This document shows positions 56,903 to 64,000 of a stretch of 64,000 nt of DNA, one piece after another (positions within the stretch are counted from its first letter, which is position 1; each line of letters starts with the position of its first letter). The notes under the pieces were generated by a model. The model was not told the origin of the DNA. It was given only the letters and a program-made list of their open reading frames with translations, and did no database searches. The position numbers and the translations under genes were made by a program. Source of the stretch: an uncultured Spirochaetia bacterium (GTDB lineage Bacteria > Spirochaetota > Spirochaetia > SZUA-6 > Bin103); the NCBI GenBank assembly GCA_958296075.1, contig CATQHW010000002.1, positions 868,001-932,000 on the forward strand, written 5' to 3'.

Positions 56903-58553
56903 GAGTCTGGGACGCGGCGAGCAGCTCCCGAGCGGTCTGCCGCGCGTCGTCGAGCGTTGCTACGATCTGAGCCGCGGGAACGTCGCGCAGCACGTCGAGC
57001 GTGCGGAGCGTATCGGCGACCGAACCGGAAAGACCCATCACGACGTACCGGGTCTCATCCTCGTCAGCGATGTCCAGGAGCTGCCGGATCAGCATCGCCG
57101 CGCTGTCGTCCACGTACGTGGCTCCCGAGAAGTCGAAGATCACCACCTCATGGTCCTTGATGTCCGGGCCGATCACTCTGACCAGCTTCTGGGCGGAGGC
57201 GACGGTGAAGCTGCCCCTGAGCGCGATGAGACCGACCCGCGCCGAGTACGGATCGGCCGCGTCGCCCGTATCGGAGAGGCCTATGTCGGAGAGGAAGGTC
57301 TGGTCCAACAACGGAACGGAGACCACGCTGTCGAGCTCCAGCCGTTCGAGCTGGAGGGCGTGCGCCATGCCTGCCGCGATCAGCCCGATCGCCACCGCGG
57401 TCACCAGATCCACGAACACGGTCAGGACGAGCGTGAGCAGCAGCACCATCAGGTGCTCGCGCCGGATGCGGTGGAGGCGGGTGACCATACGCCAGTCGAC
57501 GATGTCCCAGCCGACCTTCATCAGGATGCCGGCCAGCACGGCATGGGGAATCGGCTCGACGTAGCGCCCCAGACCCAGCAGCAGCCCCAGCAGCAGTACC
57601 GCGCGCAGCACGCCCGACATGCGCGTCTGCCCGCCGGCGCGGATGTTGGTCACGGTGCCCATGGTCGCGCCGGCCCCCGGTACGCCCCCGAACAGTCCCG
57701 CGACCAGGTTGCCGAGGCCCTGTCCCACCAGCTCCCGATCCGGGTTGTGACGGGTGCCGGTCAGCGAATCGGCTACCAGGGAGGTGAGCAAGCTGTCCAC
57801 CGACCCGAGCAGCGCCAGGATGAGCGCCGGCTGCAGAGCGCGCAGCAGGAAACCGGCGGACGGCAATTGCAGGTGCAGTTGCGGCAGCCCGCTGGGCACC
57901 GCGCCGATCACCGGGGCGTCGCGGAACACCAGCACGCCGAGCAACGTGCCGGCGATCAGCGCGACCAGGGAGCCGGGAACGATGCGCGTCAGGCGGCGCG
58001 GCCAGAGCGCGCCGGTGGCGAGCGTCGCCGCGGCGATCGCCAGGGCGCTGAGGTTGACGTTCTCCACCGCCTCCGGCCATGCGCGAACCGCTCCTATCGC
58101 GCCGCCGGACGCGGTCGGCGCTCCCAGGAACGGCAGCGTCTGAATCAGCATGACGATGATGCCGATGCCGGTCATGAAGCCGGAGACCACCACGTGCGGC
58201 GTATACGAGATGAAGCGGCCGATGCCCAGCACGCCGAACAGGACCTGCAGCAGGCCGCCGGCCATCACGACCGTCAGCGCCTCCGTGAGGTTGGACGCGT
58301 GGCTGGTGATGATCACCGACATCGCGACCGCCATGGGGGCCGTAGGACCTGAAATCTGAGAGCGCGTGCCGCCGAACACGGCGGCGAAGAAGCCGACCGC
58401 GATCGCCCCGTACAGGCCGGCCGCCGCCCCGAGCCCCGACGCGACGCCGAACGCCAGCGAGACCGGCAACGCCACCACCGTGGAGGTGATGCCGCCGAAG
58501 AGGTCGCCGCGGAACGTATCCAGGTCGTAGTTGATCTCAATAGGTGGCTTCAT
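56892..58553 (-). CDS. SulP-family anion transporter with STAS domain
   Basis: 553 residues. About 12 membrane segments are followed by a C-terminal STAS domain (~430-545) with VVIFDFSGATYVDDSAAMLI. The family signature occurs in VGFFAAVFGGTRSQISGPTA near the start, and NLVAGLFGGVPGAGATMGTV is the second conserved block. SulP proteins carry sulfate, bicarbonate or other anions. Because the STAS nucleotide site and the transport motifs are intact, it should be active. The substrate is not readable. A sulfite/sulfonate-type exporter gene lies directly upstream, suggesting sulfur-compound traffic. Confidence 0.9.
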   Translation of the reverse strand: MKPPIEINYDLDTFRGDLFGGITSTVVALPVSLAFGVASGLGAAAGLYGAIAVGFFAAVFGGTRSQISGPTAPMAVAMSVIITSHASNLTEALTVVMAGGLLQVLFGVLGIGRFISYTPHVVVSGFMTGIGIIVMLIQTLPFLGAPTASGGAIGAVRAWPEAVENVNLSALAIAAATLATGALWPRRLTRIVPGSLVALIAGTLLGVLVFRDAPVIGAVPSGLPQLHLQLPSAGFLLRALQPALILALLGSVDSLLTSLVADSLTGTRHNPDRELVGQGLGNLVAGLFGGVPGAGATMGTVTNIRAGGQTRMSGVLRAVLLLGLLLGLGRYVEPIPHAVLAGILMKVGWDIVDWRMVTRLHRIRREHLMVLLLTLVLTVFVDLVTAVAIGLIAAGMAHALQLERLELDSVVSVPLLDQTFLSDIGLSDTGDAADPYSARVGLIALRGSFTVASAQKLVRVIGPDIKDHEVVIFDFSGATYVDDSAAMLIRQLLDIADEDETRYVVMGLSGSVADTLRTLDVLRDVPAAQIVATLDDARQTARELLAASQTPTA

Positions 58554-58586
58554 GGTTCGTCTTCGATCTCTGTGTCTCCGATGACC

Positions 58587-59348
58587 TTACAGCAGCGGGC
58601 GGATGATCGCGCTGGCGCCGAGCGCGGCCAGTGCCGCGAAGGCGGCCGCCCGCAGGCGCACCGCCGGCAGCCGCCGCGCCAGGGCGAGCCCGGCGTTCGA
58701 TCCGGCCAGCGCGCACGGAGACAATAGCGCCGCCAGCCCCAGCGCGCGGATCACGCTGGCGCCGAAGGTGACCGCCAGCAGCCCCAGCAGCATGGCGGTG
58801 GCCGGCAGCGCGATCGTCCAGATCGTGGCGCGTACGCGTTCCGGCGGCCACCGGTGCGCGTAGGTCCAGAGCGCCAGCGGCGCGCCGCCCATGCCGGTCG
58901 AGCCGGCCAGCAGCCCGGAGGCGCCCATCGCCAGCACCGTCCACGGCGCCGCCACCCTCCGCCGCGGCGCCGGCCGCCGGAGCGCCAGCGCCAGCAGGGC
59001 GAGCAGCACCACCGCGCCGGCGGCCTGCCGGGCCAGCTCGGGCCGGACGGCGACCACCGCGCGCAGCGCCAGCACGCCCGCCACCAGCGCGGCCATGACG
59101 ACCGCCAGCGGCCACAGCAGCTCCTGCGGCCGTACCCAGGCCCGCAGCCGCAGTACGCCGTTGGCCATCTGTACCAGCATGGCCGAGCTGGAGATGGCGA
59201 TCGCCTCCGGCGGCGCGAAGCCGCTCAGATGGAGCAACGGGATAGCCAGCAGCGCCAGACCGAAGCCGATGGTGGCCTGCAGCGCCGACGCGGCGGCCAC
59301 GATCGCGGCCGCCGCCACCACCGCCGACAGCGGCTGTCCGAGGAGCAT
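58587..59348 (-). CDS. TauE/SafE-family sulfite/sulfonate exporter
   Basis: 253 residues with about eight hydrophobic segments in two homologous halves. QATIGFGLALLAIPLLHL carries the family motif GFG...AVP in the first half, and GASGLLAGSTGMGGAPLALW is its mate in the second half. TauE/SafE proteins export sulfite, sulfoacetate and related anions. It lies 33 bp upstream of sulP on the same strand, and both may respond to the same compound. Confidence 0.82.
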   Translation of the reverse strand: MLLGQPLSAVVAAAAIVAAASALQATIGFGLALLAIPLLHLSGFAPPEAIAISSSAMLVQMANGVLRLRAWVRPQELLWPLAVVMAALVAGVLALRAVVAVRPELARQAAGAVVLLALLALALRRPAPRRRVAAPWTVLAMGASGLLAGSTGMGGAPLALWTYAHRWPPERVRATIWTIALPATAMLLGLLAVTFGASVIRALGLAALLSPCALAGSNAGLALARRLPAVRLRAAAFAALAALGASAIIRPLL

Positions 59349-59390
59349 GTATCGGTTCTGCCGTGCTGCTCAGCCGTCATCGACGGGCCG

Positions 59391-60110
59391 TCAAAGACGG
59401 CACCAGGAGGCGAAGTAGGCGGGCGCCCAGCGGCGCGCCAGATACGAGGTGCGCTCGGCATGCGCGGCGCGTGCCGGAGACGCCTCGGCGTCGATCCACG
59501 CCTCGGCGCCGGACACGTCCGGGAACTCGCATATCCAGGCGCGATGCCAATCGGGGATCGGGTCGATGAGCTGGTAGCATTCCAGGCTCAGCATCTCGTG
59601 TTCGCGGGCGATCCGCTGCAGATCGTCGGTGCGCTCGGCATCGGCGTGACCGGCAGCCGCCGCGGTCCGCGAGAACTGCAGGACGACCAGGCTGGACCGG
59701 TCGGCGGCAAGCGCGGGAATCGCCGCCGGATCGGCCGCCTGCGGCTCGATCGCCCGCGGCGGTCCCGGAAGCCAGCCGGCGAGGAGTTCCCGCGCCATTG
59801 GCCGCGTCAGGTGATATTCGTAGAACCCGTGCGCCCCGTACGGCGGCGCCATTTCCGCCTCGATCCACGCCTCGGCGCCGGCCAGGTCAGGAAACTCGAT
59901 CACCCAGAACCGCTCCCAACGGCCCTGCGGCCCGATCAGGCGAAAGCCTTCCAGACGCCGCAGGCGGTGCCGGGCGGCGACAGACAGCATCAGGTCGACG
60001 TGCTCCCGTTCGGCCGAGCGGCGCTGGTCCTCCGTCAGCCGGTGCCAGCTCGCCTGCCGGCCGGTCTTGGCCAGGACTACCACGCGGTCCCGGTCGACGC
60101 GGAGGCTCAT
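59391..60110 (-). CDS. Two-domain protein made of an internal duplication, unknown function
   Basis: 239 residues consisting of two related halves. Half one has LVEGF-like RLEGFRLIGPQGRWERFWVI and EFPDLAGAEAWIEAEMAP; half two has LECYQLIDPIPDWHRAWICE and EFPDVSGAEAWIDAEASP. Both begin with VVVLxxxR/TR-like strands. The pattern resembles dimeric ferredoxin-like (NIPSNAP/DUF1330-like) folds fused into one chain. The ATG overlaps the stop of the CocE-like hydrolase gene (ATGA), so the two are coupled. Confidence 0.6.
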   Translation of the reverse strand: MSLRVDRDRVVVLAKTGRQASWHRLTEDQRRSAEREHVDLMLSVAARHRLRRLEGFRLIGPQGRWERFWVIEFPDLAGAEAWIEAEMAPPYGAHGFYEYHLTRPMARELLAGWLPGPPRAIEPQAADPAAIPALAADRSSLVVLQFSRTAAAAGHADAERTDDLQRIAREHEMLSLECYQLIDPIPDWHRAWICEFPDVSGAEAWIDAEASPARAAHAERTSYLARRWAPAYFASWCRL

Positions 60111-61999
60111 GCAGGGACCACCGGCAGCTCGACGGCGGAGGGGTGCTCCGGCGACAGGTGGATCGTGTTGATCGCCACCTGCGTGCGCGTATGGCGGCCG
60201 ATCGGTTCGCCGGTGTTGGGGTTGACGTCGAAGCGCGGGAACGACGAGAAGCTGACCAGCAGCCGCAGCCGGTGGCCGGCGGCGAACCGGTTGCTGGTCG
60301 GATACAGCGGGACGACGACGCGGTAGACGCGGCCGGGCTCCATCGGCTGCGGCCGGTCCATGCCGTCGCGGTAACGCACGCGCATGATGCCGTCGGCGAC
60401 GTTCAGCCGATAGCCGTCGGGCCACGCCACGCTCGGCGGATAGTAGTCCTGCAGCATCACGAACAGGTCGGTATCCGGCGCGTCGGAGGAGAGGTAGAGG
60501 GACGCGGCGATCGGTCCGGTCACTTCGAGCGGCTCCGCAAGGGGTTCGGTGGCGAACAGCAGCACGTCCGGGCGGGACTCCAGCGGCGCGTACGGCGGCG
60601 CGCAGCCGTGCAGGTCGGGCCGCGTCCGCTGATCGGCGCCGCCCTGCACGACCATCACCCGCGTCAGGGCGTTCGGCGCCTCCGGGGTGAAGCGTTCAGG
60701 CGCCGGCAGTATCTCGTTGAGGGACGAGGTGTTGGCCGAGATGGTCGGCAGTGGATCGGCGGGATCGAAGCGAGCCGACCGCCTGGCGGGCTCAGACGGC
60801 GGGCCGGCCGCAAGGCGTCCGCCCGCCGCCAGGAAGAACGGCGTGGCGACCGCCCGCGCAAGGGGCCACTCACGCTCGGCGCGCCAGCGTCCGCCGTGCT
60901 GCAGCCGCCCCTCGGCGCTGCGGCCGCCGGGGCCTCCGCCCATCACGAACAGGCGCACCGGCGGATCGGCTTCGACGCCGTCGGTCCGGCCGCGCAGGTG
61001 GCGGTCGAACCAGCGTTTTACCAGGTGCTTGACGTCGGCCGCCAAGTTTCCCGCGACCGGCAGCCCCGGCCCCAGGTCCACGTCGCCCGCCACGCCGGTG
61101 TCCATGGTGGCGTCGCCGTGGGTCCATGCCCCCATCAGCAGCGACTGTTCCGCCAGCCGTGCGCTCAGCGCCTGATAGTTCTCCACCGTCGCGCGCGTAT
61201 AGGAGTCGTACCAGGAGCCGGCGTACATGGTCGGCACGTCGGCGGTGCGGTCGTAGTGGGCGGCGAAGTTGAGGCCCGGCTGCTGCCAGAACTCGCCGGC
61301 ATCGCCGTGCTCGTAGAGGTCGCGCGCCCAGCGCTCGTATACCGGCAGGCCGGCCAGCGGCGAGTTGCGACCCCGCCACGGCAGCCGCCTGAGCCATTCG
61401 TACATGCGCTTGCCGGCGCGGGTCAGGTCGGCCTGCAGCGCCGGGTCGCGCTGCGCCTCCCGCGATACCGTGCCGAAGGTCACCGCCCAGGTCAGCCAGC
61501 GCAGCTCCATCGCGCCGTTGTGGCGCAGCGTGGCGGTATTGCCGTTGGCGCCGCCCTGGTTGACCCACATCGCCTTGAGGTGCGGCGGCCGCTCGATCGC
61601 CGCGGCGTTCTGTACCCAGGCGAGGTACGAGGTGCCGTAGGTGCCGACGTTGCCGTCGCAGTACGGCAAGGACGCCAGCCACTCGATCGCGTCGTAGCCG
61701 TCGGGGCCCTCGTTCGCCAACAGGACGAAATCCCCTTCCGAGCCGTAGCGCCCGCGGCAGTCCTGGATCGCGGCCAGGTAGCCGTGGCCGGCGAAGAACT
61801 CACACGTCTCCTGGTGCGTGGGGCGCGCGCGGTTGTACGGGGTGCGCAGCAGGATCGCGGGAAACGGGCCGGGTAGCGGCTGGCCGTCACGCGCCGGCCG
61901 CCAGACGTCGGTCGCCAGCCACGTGCCGTCGCGCGCGGCCATCCCGCAGTTGCGGGCGTTGACGACTCCGTAGGGCGGCATATCGGCTGGCATGGGCAA
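60107..61999 (-). CDS. CocE/NonD-family (S15) serine hydrolase
   Basis: 630 residues. N-terminal alpha/beta hydrolase with FPAILLRTPYNR, the Tyr/Asp loop AAIQDCRGRYGSEGDF, and the nucleophile in GTYGTSYLAWVQNAAA (G-x-S-Y-x-A; the usual last glycine is Ala). A middle cap region leads to the histidine in LLMGAWTHGDAT, and the C-terminal jelly-roll (GPIAASLYLSSDAPDTDLFV, GHRLRLLVSFSSFPRFDVNP) is typical of S15 acylases and esterases. It may cleave acyl esters or amides. No signal peptide is obvious. Confidence 0.85.
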   Translation of the reverse strand: MPMPADMPPYGVVNARNCGMAARDGTWLATDVWRPARDGQPLPGPFPAILLRTPYNRARPTHQETCEFFAGHGYLAAIQDCRGRYGSEGDFVLLANEGPDGYDAIEWLASLPYCDGNVGTYGTSYLAWVQNAAAIERPPHLKAMWVNQGGANGNTATLRHNGAMELRWLTWAVTFGTVSREAQRDPALQADLTRAGKRMYEWLRRLPWRGRNSPLAGLPVYERWARDLYEHGDAGEFWQQPGLNFAAHYDRTADVPTMYAGSWYDSYTRATVENYQALSARLAEQSLLMGAWTHGDATMDTGVAGDVDLGPGLPVAGNLAADVKHLVKRWFDRHLRGRTDGVEADPPVRLFVMGGGPGGRSAEGRLQHGGRWRAEREWPLARAVATPFFLAAGGRLAAGPPSEPARRSARFDPADPLPTISANTSSLNEILPAPERFTPEAPNALTRVMVVQGGADQRTRPDLHGCAPPYAPLESRPDVLLFATEPLAEPLEVTGPIAASLYLSSDAPDTDLFVMLQDYYPPSVAWPDGYRLNVADGIMRVRYRDGMDRPQPMEPGRVYRVVVPLYPTSNRFAAGHRLRLLVSFSSFPRFDVNPNTGEPIGRHTRTQVAINTIHLSPEHPSAVELPVVPA

Positions 62000-62071
62000 T
62001 GCGGTGCGACCTTGAGCACGAGCCTGCGGGTCGGTACGGTCCGGTGACGATTCTCTGATCGGAGGTAGCCG

Positions 62072-63400
62072 GTGTCAACGACGAAGAGCGATCTCGACCT
62101 GCAGACCTACTGGATGCCGTTTACCGCTAACCGGCAGTTCAAGGGCGCCCCGCGGCTGGTGAAGTCCGCCGAAGGGGTCTACTACCGGTCCCGAGACGGC
62201 CGCCGGCTCATCGACGGGATCTCCGGCATGTGGTGCGTGAACGCCGGCCACGGCCGGACGGAGATCGTGGAGGCGGTGCAGCGGCAGGTCGCGGAGCTCG
62301 ACTACGCCCCCTCCTTTCAGGTGGGCCATCCGGCCGCCTTCGAGTTGGCAACGGAGCTGTCGGCGGTCCTGCCCGGCGATCTGGGCCACCCGTTCTTCGT
62401 CAATTCCGGTTCGGAGGCGGTCGACACCGCGCTGAAGATCGCGATCGCCTATCACCGCCGGCGCGGAGAGGCGGGCCGCACCCGCCTGATCGGACGCGAG
62501 CGCGGCTACCACGGGGTCGGCTTCGGCGGGACGTCCGTGGGCGGCATCGGCCCCAACCGGACGCCGTACGGGCCGCTGCTGCCCGGCGTGGACCACCTGC
62601 CGCACACCCACGATCCAGAGCGCAACGCCTTTTCCCGCGGGCAACCGAAGCACGGCGCCGAGCGCGCCAACGTCCTGCTCGACCTGATCGCGCTGCACGG
62701 CGCGGAAACGATCGCCGCGGTGATCGTGGAGCCGGTGGCCGGCTCCACCGGCGTGCTGGTGCCGCCGATCGGTTATCTGGAGCGGTTGCGGGAGATCACC
62801 GCCGCGCACGGTATTCTGCTGATCTTCGACGAGGTGATCACCGGTTTCGGCCGGCTGGGTTCGCCGTTCGCGGCGACGCACTTCGACCTGCTGCCGGACA
62901 TGGTCACGCTGGCGAAGGGGCTGACCAACGGCACCGTGCCGATGGGGGCGGTGGCCGTCCGTGACGAGATATTCGATACGTTCATGGCGGGGCCGGAGGG
63001 CGCGATCGAGCTGACCCACGGCTACACCTGCTCCGGCTGTCCGCTGGCCTGCGCGGCGGCGCGCGCCGCGCTCGAGGTCTACCGGCGGGATGGCCTGCTG
63101 ACGCGCGCGGCCGAGCTGGGCGAACACTGGCAGAGCGCCGCGCACGATCTGCGCGGCCGGCCGCACGTGATCGACATCCGCAACATCGGCTTGACGGCGG
63201 CGATCGAGCTGGCGCCGGTTCCGGGAAAGCCGACCGTGCGCGGCATGACCGCGTTGCGCCGCGCCTTCCGGAAGGGGGCGTTCATCCGCGTTACCGGCGA
63301 CACCATCGCCCTGGCGCCGCCGCTGCCGATCACGCCGGCGCAGATCGACGAGCTGTTCGCCCTGGTCGCCGAGACGATCGAGGAGGTCGCCGACCTGTAG
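62072..63400 (+). CDS. Class III (omega-amino acid) aminotransferase
   Basis: 442 residues, GTG start with GGAGG six bases before. PLP motifs: VNSGSEAVDTALKIAIAYHR for cofactor phosphate, IFDEVITGFGRLGSPFAATH with the acid that pairs with the pyridine nitrogen, and the PLP lysine in MVTLAKGLTNGTVPMGAVAV. LQTYWMPFTANRQFKGAPRL at the start is typical of beta-alanine:pyruvate-like transaminases. The product of beta-alanine transamination, malonic semialdehyde, is a substrate of MmsA-type enzymes (the 9345 gene), though the two are far apart. Confidence 0.9.
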   Translation: MSTTKSDLDLQTYWMPFTANRQFKGAPRLVKSAEGVYYRSRDGRRLIDGISGMWCVNAGHGRTEIVEAVQRQVAELDYAPSFQVGHPAAFELATELSAVLPGDLGHPFFVNSGSEAVDTALKIAIAYHRRRGEAGRTRLIGRERGYHGVGFGGTSVGGIGPNRTPYGPLLPGVDHLPHTHDPERNAFSRGQPKHGAERANVLLDLIALHGAETIAAVIVEPVAGSTGVLVPPIGYLERLREITAAHGILLIFDEVITGFGRLGSPFAATHFDLLPDMVTLAKGLTNGTVPMGAVAVRDEIFDTFMAGPEGAIELTHGYTCSGCPLACAAARAALEVYRRDGLLTRAAELGEHWQSAAHDLRGRPHVIDIRNIGLTAAIELAPVPGKPTVRGMTALRRAFRKGAFIRVTGDTIALAPPLPITPAQIDELFALVAETIEEVADL

Positions 63401-63465
63401 CGGGATCGGCTCATGGTGCGGCGATTGCCGGCATCATCAGGCCGAAGCTCGATGAGTTGCCGTCA

Positions 63466-64000
63466 TTAACCGACGCTCCCGTGCTCGCTGCCGCCAAGGT
63501 GCGGCACCTCCGGGAGCGGGTCGTTCACGAACTCGGCGACGACGCGGTTGAACTTGTCCGCCTCCGAGTAGAACGGCGCATGATCGCTGTCCTGGAATAA
63601 CTCCAGGCGAGCGCCGACGATGTGTTGGGCCGCGTAGCGGCAGCCCGGCAAGGCGCCGCTGTGGCGGCCGGCGGCGACCAGCACCGGAACGCGGATCGCC
63701 GGGCAGAGCGGGCGCCAGTCCTGCGCCCGGTAGTCGGCGCCCAGCGTTTTTCCGGCCGGCGCGTAGCCGGATGCGGAGTTCACCAGCCGATCGATCTCCT
63801 CGCCGGACGCCTGCGGGCCGTAGACCGGGCCGAGCATGGTCCGCATCATGCGCCGCCGGTGATCGTCTTCGCTCTCCTCCGGGCGCTGCTCCGAACCCGG
63901 CGGCGGCTGGTGGACGGAGACGTGCACGGTCTCGTCGACCAGCACTACGCCGCGCAGCCGATCCGCGCCGAACAGCTCCAGATAGGAGTAGCAGGTGCGC
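63466..64000 (-). CDS. Alpha/beta hydrolase, C-terminal part (cut by window edge)
   Basis: The frame is open to the window's right edge, so the start and the nucleophile serine lie outside. Visible parts include YLELFGADRLRGVVLVDETV, then VPVLVAAGRHSGALPGCRYA with a likely acid site, and the catalytic histidine in FQDSDHAPFYSEADKFNRVV. This is the usual end of a small alpha/beta hydrolase of the haloalkane dehalogenase/esterase style. Convergent with the aminotransferase gene. Confidence 0.75.
   Translation of the reverse strand, partial: RTCYSYLELFGADRLRGVVLVDETVHVSVHQPPPGSEQRPEESEDDHRRRMMRTMLGPVYGPQASGEEIDRLVNSASGYAPAGKTLGADYRAQDWRPLCPAIRVPVLVAAGRHSGALPGCRYAAQHIVGARLELFQDSDHAPFYSEADKFNRVVAEFVNDPLPEVPHLGGSEHGSVG

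Overview
The window is GC-rich, compact bacterial DNA. It has several overlapping-stop operons, a tripartite (adaptor/ATPase/permease) exporter, a SulP transporter and many single-copy catabolic enzymes (phytanoyl-CoA dioxygenases, MR/enolase-superfamily dehydratase, formamidase, CocE hydrolase, class III transaminase). This suits a Gram-negative, heterotrophic, high-GC bacterium of the kind recovered in environmental or host-associated metagenomes. I cannot name the phylum from sequence alone, and I saw no rRNA, tRNA, CRISPR array or replication origin.

Layout. 0-6 kb: end of an ATP-dependent DNA ligase, a GNAT enzyme, an amidohydrolase plus mannonate-dehydratase-like pair, a decayed PIN toxin with its AbrB-type antitoxin, and a LigD-type polymerase domain. 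5.8-10.8 kb: a PolX/PHP protein whose polymerase centre has decayed, a UMF1-type MFS transporter, DUF309, and a methylmalonate-semialdehyde-type dehydrogenase. 10.9-18.2 kb: a lower-GC two-gene operon of STAND-like ATPases. One is a 1570-residue protein with Sm-like, cold-shock and TPR regions; the other is cut by a perfectly datable IS630 insertion. 18.4-23.9 kb: a MacAB-like export operon. 23.9-27.4 kb: an SDR, a Cox11-like membrane protein, a phytanoyl-CoA dioxygenase and a Gfo/Idh oxidoreductase.

27.5-32.3 kb is a recombination-shaped array. It holds four copies (two full, two truncated) of an Rpn-family PD-(D/E)XK nuclease gene, interleaved with a formamidase gene whose 3' tail has been copied in front of two of them. 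All four copies keep an internal ATG behind a strong ribosome-binding site. That ATG opens a small C-terminal frame with 3, 7, 8 or 9 four-residue repeats, the layout known from gene-within-gene Rpn toxin/antitoxin systems.

32.9-43.0 kb, all on the minus strand, is a DNA phosphorothioation island. It has sspA (cysteine desulfurase), sspB (DUF4007), sspC (ATPase) and sspD (PP-loop), preceded by a split phosphorothioation-associated methyltransferase. It is followed not by a recognisable SspE but by an AT-richer pair: a GIY-YIG nuclease and a DndB-like DGQHR protein. I regard this as the most interesting candidate system in the window. I infer that the sulfur-modification enzymes mark host DNA and that the downstream pair supplies restriction and/or regulation.

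43.1-64 kb returns to metabolic genes: a second phytanoyl-CoA dioxygenase, MBL hydrolase, cupin, glycosidase-like proteins, HAD dehalogenase, an MDR/hydrolase/C45-peptidase operon, MerR plus VIT/vWA, SulP, TauE, a duplicated-domain protein with a CocE hydrolase, an aminotransferase and a partial hydrolase. Pseudogenes are scattered through it: an AAA/DUF4143 ATPase with an internal deletion, an aldose epimerase, and a beta-propeller fragment.
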